Origin: Microtetraspora glauca
GTDB taxonomy: Bacteria > Actinomycetota > Actinomycetes > Streptomycetales > Streptomycetaceae
DNA: 64,000 nt
NCBI GenBank assembly: GCA_000721275.1
Contig: JOFO01000006.1
Span: 167,012 to 231,011, forward strand
Direction of reading: 5' to 3'
Positions within the stretch are counted from its first letter, which is position 1; each line of letters starts with the position of its first letter. This document shows, piece by piece, positions 31,698-40,000 of this stretch. The notes under the pieces are model-generated. The model did no database searches. It had not been told where the DNA came from and saw nothing but the letters and a program-made list of their open reading frames with translations. The translations under genes were made by a program, and so were the position numbers.

Positions 31698-32974
31698 CCG
31701 AGTTCCTTTCCGCGTGTCTCCGGCAGACCGAGCAGCGCCACCACGGCCAGTCCGTACCCCACCGCGCCGAAGACCAGCGCGCCGCCGACGCCCCAGCTCT
31801 CGGAGAGGAAGCCGACCAGGGTGGGGAAGACCGCGCCGACGGCGCGCCCGGTGTTGTACGTGAGTCCCTGGCCGGTGCCGCGGACCGGCGTCGGGTACAG
31901 CTCGGCGAGGAAGGAGCCGAAGCCGCTGAAGATGGCCGACATGCAGAAGCCCAGCGGGAAACCGAGCACCAGGAGGAGGGTGTTCGCGCCCGCCGGGATC
32001 TGGGTGTACGCGATCACCGACACCGCCGACAGGACGGCGAAGAGCGCGATGTTCCGCTTCCGGCCGATCCGGTCCGTCAGGTGCCCGCCCATCAGATAGC
32101 CGGTGAAGGCACCGGAGATGAGCAGCGCCAGATAGCCGCCGGTGCCGACCACGGTGAGCCCGCGCTCGGTCTTCAGGAAGGTCGGCACCCAGGTCGCCAG
32201 CGTGTAGTAGCCGCCCTGCACGCCCGTGGAGAGCAGGGTCGCGAAGAGCGTGACGCGCAGCAGCCCGGGCCGGAACACGGCCCGCAGCGAACCCCGTTCG
32301 GCGCTCGCCACGCGCGCGGCGGCAGCCTCCGGGGCGTCCTCCACGTTCCGCCGGACCCACAGCACGAGCAGGGCCGGCAGCGCGCCGGTCCAGAACAGGA
32401 TCCGCCAGGCCAGGTCCGCGTCGAAGAACTGGAACACCAGCGTGTACACCAGCACCGCGAGGGCCCAGCCGGCCGCCCACGCGGACTGCACGGCGCCGAG
32501 CGTCCGGCCGCGGTGCCGGGCGGAGGCGTACTCGGCCACCAGGATCGCCCCGACGGCCCACTCGCCGCCGAAACCGAGGCCCTGGAGCGCCCGGAAGACC
32601 AGCAGCGTCTCGTAATTGGGCGCGAAGCCGCACAGCACGGTGAAGAGCGCGTACGTGATCACGGTGATCATCAGCGCCTTGACGCGTCCCACGCGGTCGG
32701 CCAGTACGCCGGCCAGCGCGCCGCCCACGGCCGAGACCACCAGGGTCACCGTGGTGAGCAGTCCGGTCTGGCCCTTGTCCAGGCTGAAGTAGGCGGCGAT
32801 CGCCACCATCGACAGCGGCAGGGTGAAGAAGTCGTAGGAGTCCAGGGCGTATCCGCCGAACGCGCCGCCGAAGGCGCGCCGTCCGCGCGGTCCGAGGGCG
32901 CGCAGCCAGCCGAACGGGCCGGCCGCGTCGGTCCGGTCGTCCGGGGAGTGCTGCCGGGTCTGTGCCGTGCTCAT
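31694..32974 (-). CDS. MFS transporter (sugar/aromatic-acid:H+ symporter type)
   Basis: A 426-residue protein with 12 predicted helices. Diagnostic MFS motifs are [14 protein letters not shown] (loop 2-3), [33 protein letters not shown] and [16 protein letters not shown] (loop 8-9), as in the AAHS and YceI-like symporters. [17 protein letters not shown] near the N-terminus is typical of acid symporters. Coupling to the DUF1445 gene and pxpABC suggests import of 5-oxoproline, glutamate or a related acid. It heads the minus-strand operon and faces the GntR gene across a gap with an operator-like palindrome. Confidence 0.92.
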   Translation of the reverse strand: MSTAQTRQHSPDDRTDAAGPFGWLRALGPRGRRAFGGAFGGYALDSYDFFTLPLSMVAIAAYFSLDKGQTGLLTTVTLVVSAVGGALAGVLADRVGRVKALMITVITYALFTVLCGFAPNYETLLVFRALQGLGFGGEWAVGAILVAEYASARHRGRTLGAVQSAWAAGWALAVLVYTLVFQFFDADLAWRILFWTGALPALLVLWVRRNVEDAPEAAAARVASAERGSLRAVFRPGLLRVTLFATLLSTGVQGGYYTLATWVPTFLKTERGLTVVGTGGYLALLISGAFTGYLMGGHLTDRIGRKRNIALFAVLSAVSVIAYTQIPAGANTLLLVLGFPLGFCMSAIFSGFGSFLAELYPTPVRGTGQGLTYNTGRAVGAVFPTLVGFLSESWGVGGALVFGAVGYGLAVVALLGLPETRGKELG

Positions 32975-33055
32975 CTGCACCTCGCAGTGGGGGAGGCGTG
33001 CCGGAGAGACGTACGAGAGGCCGTGCGGGGACGTGCGGTGGCGCCAAGGTAGGGG

Positions 33056-33068
33056 ATTGTTCAACGAT
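33056..33068. promoter_or_regulatory. Near-palindrome ATTGTT-C-AACGAT, candidate GntR operator
   Basis: ATTGTT and AACGAT match as an inverted repeat at five of six positions around a central C. It sits in the 187-base gap between the divergent MFS operon and the GntR gene, in an AT-rich patch. FadR-type regulators bind sites of this size and symmetry. Confidence 0.45.
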
Positions 33069-33161
33069 TCCACAAGGGGGCTGTTGTCCCGGATCCGTTT
33101 CTGCGGTTGACTCGGCGGCCGGACGACGAAGGGGGCGCACGCCCCGAACGGAAGGGGGACC

Positions 33162-33875
33162 GTGGACGCGAGCGGCACCGGGACGACCGGGGGACTGGCG
33201 GACGACCGCGCGCTGCTCGGGCGCACCAGCACGGCGGAGCGGGTCGCGGACATCCTGCGCACCCGGATCGCCGAGGGCTTCTTCCCGCCCGGCACCCGGC
33301 TCTCCGAGGAGAGCATCGGCGGCGCCCTCGGGGTGTCCCGCAACACCCTGCGCGAGGCGTTCCGGCTGCTCACGCACGAACGGCTGCTCGTCCACGAGCT
33401 CAACCGCGGGGTCTTCGTCCGGGTCCTCGCCGTCGACGACGTCGAGGACATCTACCGCACCCGCCGGCTCGTCGAGTGCGCCGTCGTGCGCGGCCTCGGC
33501 CACCCGCCCTTCCCGGTGGCCGGCCTCGCCGCCGCCGTCGCCGAGGGAGAGGCCGCCGCCCGGGACGGCGACTGGCGCCGGGTCTCCACCGCCAACATCC
33601 ACTTCCACCGCGAACTCGTCGCCCTCGCCGGCAGCGCCCGCACCGACGAGCTCATGCGCGGCGTCCTCGCCGAACTCCGGCTCGCCTTCCACGTGGTGGA
33701 CGACCCGAAGGCCCTCCACGAGCCCTACCTCGCCCGCAACAAGGAGATCCTGGACGCCCTCCGGGCGGGGGAGCGGGCCGCCGCCGAACGCCTCCTCACC
33801 CGCTACCTCGACGACTCGATCGAACGCGTCGCCGCCGCCTACGCCCGGGCCGTGGACGAACCGGCGGCCGAGTAG
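33162..33875 (+). CDS. GntR-family regulator, FadR subfamily
   Basis: A 237-residue regulator. The winged-helix part reads [65 protein letters not shown]. The FCD effector domain follows with [15 protein letters not shown] and [22 protein letters not shown], retaining the metal-coordinating Asp/His pattern. FCD proteins usually bind carboxylic acids. GTG 33162 follows AAGGGGGA. It is divergent from the 5-oxoproline module and is the obvious candidate to control it. The SMC-like operon starts about 130 bases downstream but has its own promoter. Confidence 0.93.
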   Translation: MDASGTGTTGGLADDRALLGRTSTAERVADILRTRIAEGFFPPGTRLSEESIGGALGVSRNTLREAFRLLTHERLLVHELNRGVFVRVLAVDDVEDIYRTRRLVECAVVRGLGHPPFPVAGLAAAVAEGEAAARDGDWRRVSTANIHFHRELVALAGSARTDELMRGVLAELRLAFHVVDDPKALHEPYLARNKEILDALRAGERAAAERLLTRYLDDSIERVAAAYARAVDEPAAE

Positions 33876-33965
33876 CGGCGGGCGGCGGTCCGCCGGCGGA
33901 GGCGCGGCGGGCGGGGCGGGAGGGTACCGCCCCCGACCGGGGCGGGGCGGTGGTTTCTGCGCCGT

Positions 33966-33996
33966 TTCGACCCATGTCAGTGCGAGGACCTACTCT
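33966..33996 (+). promoter_or_regulatory. Candidate leaderless promoter of the SMC-like operon
   Basis: TTCGAC (33966-33971) and TACTCT (33991-33996) are 19 bases apart. The GTG at 34004 lies seven bases after the -10, fitting a leaderless transcript. Confidence 0.45.
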
Positions 33997-34003
33997 GTGC
34001 ACC

Positions 34004-35533
34004 GTGACTTCGCCTGCCTCGACGGACCTCGCTCCGCCCCAGCTCAGCGCGGGGCCGCGCCCCGCGCAGGGGCCGGCCGCCGACGAAGGGCTCGCGCGGC
34101 GCCTGCGCGCGCTCGCGTGCACCGCGCCGCTGCACGACCTCGACGCGCGCAAGGCCAACCTCGCCGGCGAGTACACGGTCTACGCGATGGCCGAGGTCGC
34201 CCTCGCCGCCATCGACCTCGTCACGCTCCACATGGACTTCGACACCGGCGCCGACCACGACCAGGTCGTCGCCCGGCTGCTGCCCCGCGTCGCCGCCCAG
34301 GCGCCCGAGCGCCCCGCCGCCGAGCACGAGCGCGTGGCCCGCTGGGTCCTGGAGAACCTGATCAACGTCGGCAGCGTCGACCGCGGCTTCCGCGCCGTCT
34401 ACGGCACCTTCGGCACCGACGGCGTGTACGTCCGCCGCGACTACGACTTCAAACTCATCGAGGAAGTCCCCGGCTACGGCGGCACCGTCTGCCTCCGGAC
34501 CACCGACGAGGCCGTCAACGTGCTCGTCGGCGCCCTCGACACCGACGTCACCAGCGCCCAGATCGCCGCCGAGGTGAAGCTGGAGGTCCTCATCAGCCGG
34601 GGCCGCCTCGCCGACGCCCAGCTCGCCGCCGAACAGGCCCGCTACCGGACCGTGCAGTACGCCGAGACCCTCCGCAGGACCCTGGAGGCCACCCGGCGGA
34701 ACGTGCGCGCGGTGGACTGGCTCCACAGCGTCCCCGACATGATCGCCGAGGCGCTCGACCACGTCGCCGACCGCTACCGCCACGAGAACGCGATCCTCAC
34801 CAACATCCGCAAGGCCCGCGACGAGGCCGAGGAGCCCGAGCACAAGCGCCGCGCCGCCGAGCTGGTCGACATCGTCAAGGACTGCATCCGCCGCCACACC
34901 CAGCTCCAGTCCCGGCTCCTGGAGGCCGGCCCGCTGTTCCGCGCGGAGCAGGACCGGCAGGCGTTCGCCGCCCCCACCCGGTACACCGGCCTCGACCTGT
35001 ACGGGCAGCTCGTCGCGCCCGTGCTGCCGCTCCCCGTCGAGCGGGCCACCCGCGTCACCGACGCCTTCTTCGCGCGCGGCACCGGCCTGCGCACCCCCGC
35101 CTCGGTCCGCCTCGGCGACCTCGTGGACCTGCTGCTCACCCCGCCGGTCGAGCGCGAGCACCTCGGCGCGGAGATGCCCGAGCCGGACCTGATCGCCACG
35201 CCCGACGACTCCCGCTTCAGCGAGCGGCAGCTCGCGGACGCGCTCGCCCTGCTCGATCTGGAGCACGACGCCCCGCGCCGGCTCTCCGGCCTGCTCGCCG
35301 AGGCCCGCGCCACCGGCGGCGAGGACCTCGCCTACCTGGTGGCCCTGCTGGCCGTCCACGCGGCCAGCCCGCCGGTCGGCACGGCCTACCGGCAGGGCGA
35401 GGAGCGGCTGCTCTTCGCCGTCGACGACGGCACCCCGCTGGACGACCCCGGCTTCGGCGGCGCCGACCTCATCGTCGGTACGGCGCTGCTCGACGCCGCC
35501 GGCATGGCCGCCGACCGTACGGAGGCGACGTGA
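34004..35533 (+). CDS. SMC-operon first gene, kleisin/JetA-MukF-like candidate
   Basis: A 509-residue cytosolic protein. The N-terminal part (LHDLDARKANLAGEYTVYAMAEVALAAIDL and FKLIEEVPGYGGTVCLRTTDEAVNVLVGAL) looks like winged-helix folds. The middle (SAQIAAEVKLEVLISRGRLADAQLAAEQARYRTVQYAETLRRTLEATRRN and ENAILTNIRKARDEAEEPEHKRRAAELVDIVKDCIRRHTQLQSRLLEAG) is long helical, as in MukF/MksF/JetA subunits that bridge SMC heads. Identification rests on gene order (A-B-C like MukF-MukE-MukB), size and this layout, not on a diagnostic motif. GTG 34004 is chosen for its leaderless promoter; ATG 33974 is an alternative. Stop overlaps the next gene as GTGA. Confidence 0.75.
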   Translation: MTSPASTDLAPPQLSAGPRPAQGPAADEGLARRLRALACTAPLHDLDARKANLAGEYTVYAMAEVALAAIDLVTLHMDFDTGADHDQVVARLLPRVAAQAPERPAAEHERVARWVLENLINVGSVDRGFRAVYGTFGTDGVYVRRDYDFKLIEEVPGYGGTVCLRTTDEAVNVLVGALDTDVTSAQIAAEVKLEVLISRGRLADAQLAAEQARYRTVQYAETLRRTLEATRRNVRAVDWLHSVPDMIAEALDHVADRYRHENAILTNIRKARDEAEEPEHKRRAAELVDIVKDCIRRHTQLQSRLLEAGPLFRAEQDRQAFAAPTRYTGLDLYGQLVAPVLPLPVERATRVTDAFFARGTGLRTPASVRLGDLVDLLLTPPVEREHLGAEMPEPDLIATPDDSRFSERQLADALALLDLEHDAPRRLSGLLAEARATGGEDLAYLVALLAVHAASPPVGTAYRQGEERLLFAVDDGTPLDDPGFGGADLIVGTALLDAAGMAADRTEAT

Positions 35534-36093
35534 CGTACGTCTCCGACGCCACCTCGGCGGCCCCCGGCCCCGCCCAGGGCCCCGGTGCGCCCCGCCGCGC
35601 GCCGCGCGCCACGCGCGCGTGGCTCCCCGACCCGGAGGCGGTACTCCACCTGGCCCCCGCACCGGCCCCGCCGCCCGAGCCCGAGCCGACCGTCGAAGCC
35701 GCCGAGCCCGCGCCGGCCACCCAGCCGGGCCCCGGCCCCGGCAGCGCCACCACCCCCGCGCCCGCCGCCCCCGGCCCCCGTCTCCTCGCGCCCTTCGTGG
35801 ACTCGCCCGCCGCCGGGGCCGCCGCCGAACCGGCCGCGTGGGCGCGGCCCGGCGACGGGCCCCGCCTCGGGGCCGTCCCGCTGCCCGAGGCGCCCCGGGC
35901 GGCCGGGCGTCGCCGCGCGCTGCCCTCGGTCCGCGCCGTACGCCTCGGGGGCGCGCCGCAGGAGCCGGCGCCCGCGCCGGGCGAGGCGCCCGCGCCGCCC
36001 GCCGCCGTCACCCCCGTGCCGCTGCCCCTGCCCCGGGCCGCCGGCACCGCAGCCGTACCGAACGAGAGCCGCACCGAGGAGCCCCAGCCGTGA
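35530..36093 (+). CDS. Pro/Ala-rich protein inserted in the SMC-like operon
   Basis: A 187-residue protein rich in Pro, Ala and Glu with no predicted fold. Short conserved-looking stretches are ATRAWLPDPEAVLHLAP, GPRLLAPFVDSPA and RRRALPSVRAVRLGG. It overlaps both neighbours by GTGA junctions, so it is made together with the two presumed SMC partners. Canonical MukBEF or Wadjet operons have no such gene at this place. It may be a flexible tether or a lineage-specific subunit. Its reality is supported by the paired overlaps and by absence of a competing frame, despite low complexity. Confidence 0.7.
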   Translation: MTYVSDATSAAPGPAQGPGAPRRAPRATRAWLPDPEAVLHLAPAPAPPPEPEPTVEAAEPAPATQPGPGPGSATTPAPAAPGPRLLAPFVDSPAAGAAAEPAAWARPGDGPRLGAVPLPEAPRAAGRRRALPSVRAVRLGGAPQEPAPAPGEAPAPPAAVTPVPLPLPRAAGTAAVPNESRTEEPQP

Positions 36094-37007
36094 GCGACGT
36101 CCAGCACACCGAGTACGACGGGCACCCGGACGCGTGGAGCGAGCAGGAGTCCCCCCGGCCCCCGGCCGCCGCCCCCGCCTCCGGCGGCGTCACGCCGGCC
36201 GACGCCGCCGACGCCGCGCGGCTCGTCTCCTTCGGCCTCCAGCCGAAGCTGCTGCCCGCCCGCGACGCCGAGTACGCCGAACTGCTGCGCCGCTACCAGG
36301 AGGACCCGGCCTTCGCGCGGCTCGCCGACGCCGTCGCGACCGGCCTCGGCCTGATCGTCCTGGAGGTCTCCCCGCGCGCGGGGATGGCCGTCACCGCCGG
36401 CGAGGACTCCGTCTTCGCCGTCCGCATGGGCGACTACGCCCGCCGCGCCAACACCGACTCCGCCGACCGTTTCCTGCACGGCCTCGCGCACCTCGCCGTC
36501 GCCGCGATGGCCTTCCCGCGCCCCGAGGACCTCGCCGACGACGCGTACATCGGCCGGCTCACCGTCAACGGCGTGGACTCCTTCGTCCGCCAGGCGTGCC
36601 TCCGGCTGGAGCAGCGCGCCGAGGAGCAGGGCGAGAACACCGACCCGGCCTCCGACGCCCCCGGCCTGGAGGCCGCCTGGCGCGTCTACGCGCGCCGCAG
36701 CACCACCGGCGCCACCAAGGACGCCCGCCGTCTCGCCGGCTCCACCACCGGCATCGTCGCCAAGGCCGTCGCCTTCCTCACCGACTCCGGCTTCCTCCAG
36801 CGGACCGGCGACGAGAACGGCGGCTCGTACCGCACCACCGCCCGCTACCAGCTCCAGGTCCGCGACATGGCCGGCTCCGCCGCCCTGGCCGAACTCCTCG
36901 ACCTCGGCATCGTCCCCGTCAGCGACGGCACCGCCACCCTCGTCCCGCCGCCCGAGGGCGACGACCTGCACCTCGCCGCCGACGCCGGCCTGCCCTTCCA
37001 CGCGTAA
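36090..37007 (+). CDS. SMC-operon third gene, MukE/MksE/JetB-like candidate
   Basis: A 305-residue protein. After a 45-residue disordered N-terminus it has ARLVSFGLQPKLLPARDAEYAELLRRYQEDPAFARLADAVATGLGLIVLEVSPRAGMAVTAGEDSVFAVRMGDY. Later comes AVAFLTDSGFLQRTGDENGGSYRTTARYQLQVRDM, a winged-helix wing typical of MksE/JetB-type (DUF4194-like) subunits. In that family two wHTH domains bind the kleisin and DNA. The gene lies between the presumed kleisin and the SMC gene, as expected. GTG 36090 overlaps the previous stop. The SMC gene starts 81 bases downstream. Confidence 0.78.
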   Translation: MSDVQHTEYDGHPDAWSEQESPRPPAAAPASGGVTPADAADAARLVSFGLQPKLLPARDAEYAELLRRYQEDPAFARLADAVATGLGLIVLEVSPRAGMAVTAGEDSVFAVRMGDYARRANTDSADRFLHGLAHLAVAAMAFPRPEDLADDAYIGRLTVNGVDSFVRQACLRLEQRAEEQGENTDPASDAPGLEAAWRVYARRSTTGATKDARRLAGSTTGIVAKAVAFLTDSGFLQRTGDENGGSYRTTARYQLQVRDMAGSAALAELLDLGIVPVSDGTATLVPPPEGDDLHLAADAGLPFHA

Positions 37008-37088
37008 CCCGACCTCCCGCGTCCCCCGGGCCGCCGCGATCCCGCCCCACCGAACTTCCCGAGCACGAGAGCACGAGAGTCCCTCGCC

Positions 37089-40000
37089 ATGTACGAGCTG
37101 TCCCGGGTCCGCCTCTACTCCATCGGCCCCGCCGGCGCCCGCTACGCCGACACCGTCCTGGACCTGCGCGGCGTCGGCGCCCCCGTGCCGAACCCCGCCC
37201 CCACCCAGGCGGAGTTCTTCGAGGAGGAGCCCGTCGGCCCGCCGCGCCGCCCCGCGCCCGCGGGCGTGCTCTTCCTGGAGAACGGCGGCGGCAAGTCCGT
37301 CCTCCTCAAGCTCATCTTCTCGGTGATGCTCCCGGGCCACCGCAACACCCTCGGCGGCGCCAGCTCCGGCGTGCTCCGCAAGTTCCTGCTCGCCGACGAC
37401 TGCGGCCACGTCGCCCTGGAGTGGCAGCACACCCTCACCGGCGAACTCGTCGTCGTCGGCAAGGTCAGCGAGTGGCGCGGCCGGCAGGTCTCCAACGACC
37501 CGCGGAAGTTCGCCGAGGCGTGGTACTCCTTCCGCCCCGGCCCCGGCCTCAGCCTGGACAGCCTCCCGGTCGCCGAGGCGACCTCCGTCCGCCCCGCCGC
37601 CGAGGGCGCCTCCGGCGCCACCGGCCGCCGCCGCACCATGAAGGGCTTCCGCGACGCCCTCACCGACGCCGGGAAGGCGTACCCGCACCTCGACGTGGTG
37701 TGGGAGGAGATCCACGACCGCTGGAACGAGCACCTGGGCGAGCTCGGCCTCGACCCCGAACTCTTCCGTTACCAGCGCGAGATGAACGCCGACGAGGGCG
37801 AGGCCGCCGGCCTCTTCGCGGTCAAGAAGGACTCCGACTTCACCGACCTCCTCCTCCGCGCGGTCACCGACACCCGCGACACCGACGGCCTCGCCGACCT
37901 CGTCGGCGGCTTCGGCAACAAGCTCGGCCGCCGCGCCGAACTCACCGCAGAACGCGACTTCACCGCCGGCTCCGTCGACCTCCTGGGCCGCATCGTGGAC
38001 GCCGCCGGAACCCGCGCCCACGCGCGCGAGGTGCACGCCGCCGCCGAGCGCCGCACCCGCACCCTCGCCCGCCGGCTCTCCGGCCGCGCCGCCGCCGAGC
38101 GGGCCCGCGCCGCCGAACTGGCCCAGCAGGTCACCGCCGCCGGCCACGCCGTGTCCGAGGCCGAGACGGCCCGCGAGCGCAGCGCCCTCATCGCCGCCGA
38201 ACTCGCCTACCGGCACGCCTCCCTGGCGCTCGCCGCCGCCGAGAAGGGCGCCGCCGCGCAGCGCCGCGAACTCATCGAGGCCCGCACCCTGCACTCCGCC
38301 TGGCAGGCCGCCGAGTCGGTGCTCCGCCACCGCGCCGCGAGCGACCGCTCCGCGCGCGTGGCCGCCGCCATCCGCGAGGCCGAGCGCGACGCCGCCCCGG
38401 CCCTCGCCGCCCGCGCCAAGGCCGCCGCCGACCTCGTCCGGGCCCTCGCCGCCGCCGCCGAGGAGGGCGAGCGGCACGCCGCCGAGGAGGAGGAACGGTC
38501 CACCGCCCTCCAGGAGGCGAGCGAGACCGCCCACCGGGACGCCACCGCCGCCGCCACCGAGGCCCAGCGGGCCCGCAGCGAGGCCGGGCACCTGCGCCAG
38601 CGCCTCGCCGAGGTCGAGCAGGAGACCGCCGAGGCCGTCCGGGCCGGCTGGCTCGACGACTCCGCCCCCGACGCCGACCCGGCCCGCGCCGCCCTCGCCG
38701 CCGCCGACGCCGAGAAGACGACCGTCGCCGCCTGGGACGCCGCCCGCGAACTCGCCCGCACCGCGAGCGACCGCGCCCGCGAGGCCGCCGCCGCCGAGTC
38801 CCGCGCCGAACTCGCCGCCGCCCGCGCCGCCGACGCCGCCGAGGCCGCCGGCAACGCCTACGACGCCGAGCGCCGCGCCGCCGAGGCCCTGGCCGCCGAG
38901 GAACGCCTCGCCGAACTCCTCGGCCTGCCCGGCGCCGGATCCCCGCTGCCCGGCCAGCGCGCCGCCGGCACCGGCGACGACACCCCCGACACCGCCGCCA
39001 CGCCCGACCGGACCGACGGGGAGTCCGATGCCCAGGCACCGCTCTCCGTCACCGACTTCGACCGCTACGCCGAGGAACTGCGCCGCCTCCTCGACGGCGC
39101 CGTCTCCGCCGCCGAACGCCAGCTCTTCGACCTGCGCACCGCCGCCGCCGACGACTCCCGCATCCTCGGCGCCCTCGGCGACGGCGGCCTGCTGCCGCCC
39201 GGCCCGGACGTCCTCGCCACCGTCGAGTTCCTCGGCGAGCACGGCATCCCCGCCCTCCCCGGCTGGCGCTACCTCGCCCAGTCCGTCGACCCCGCCGACC
39301 ACGCGCGCGTGCTCGCCGCCCGCCCCGAACTCGTCGACGGCGTCGTCATCACCGACCCCGTCTCGTACGGGCGCGCCCGCGAGGCCCTGGCCTCCGCCGC
39401 CCTGCTGCCCCGCTCCGCCGTCGCCGTCGGCACCGCCGCCGCCCTCCTCGCCCCCGTACCGCCGCAGGACGGCGGCGACACCGGCGTCTTCCTCGTGCCG
39501 CCGAACCCGGCCATGCACGACGAGCACGCCGCCGACGAGGAGCGGCAGGCGCTGCGCGCCCGGGCCGCCGCCCGCGACGAGGAGATCCGCGCCCTCGCCG
39601 CCCGGCTCGCCGGCGACCGCGCCCTCGCCGCCCGGATCGGCGCCTGGCGCGCCGACTGCCCGCCCGGCATGCTCGCCGAGCTCGCCGCCGTCGCCGCCAC
39701 CGCCCGCGAGACCGCCGAGACCGCCGCCCGCGCCCTCGACGAGGCCCGCGCCGCGCGCGCCGAGGCCGAGGAGGCCGCCGCCGAGGCCCTGGCGGTCCGC
39801 GACGAGCGCCAGGAGGCCGCCCAGCGCGCCCGCCGGGTCGCCGACGCCCTCGCCGGTCTCGCCTTCCGGCTCCGCGAGCGCTCCGCCTGGCAGGCGAAGC
39901 TCCGCGAACTCGCCGACGACGCCGCCGAGGCCGAGGCCCGCGCCCAGACCTGCCTGGAACGCGCGCGTGCCGCCGACGAGGACCGCCGGGCCGCCCAGCG

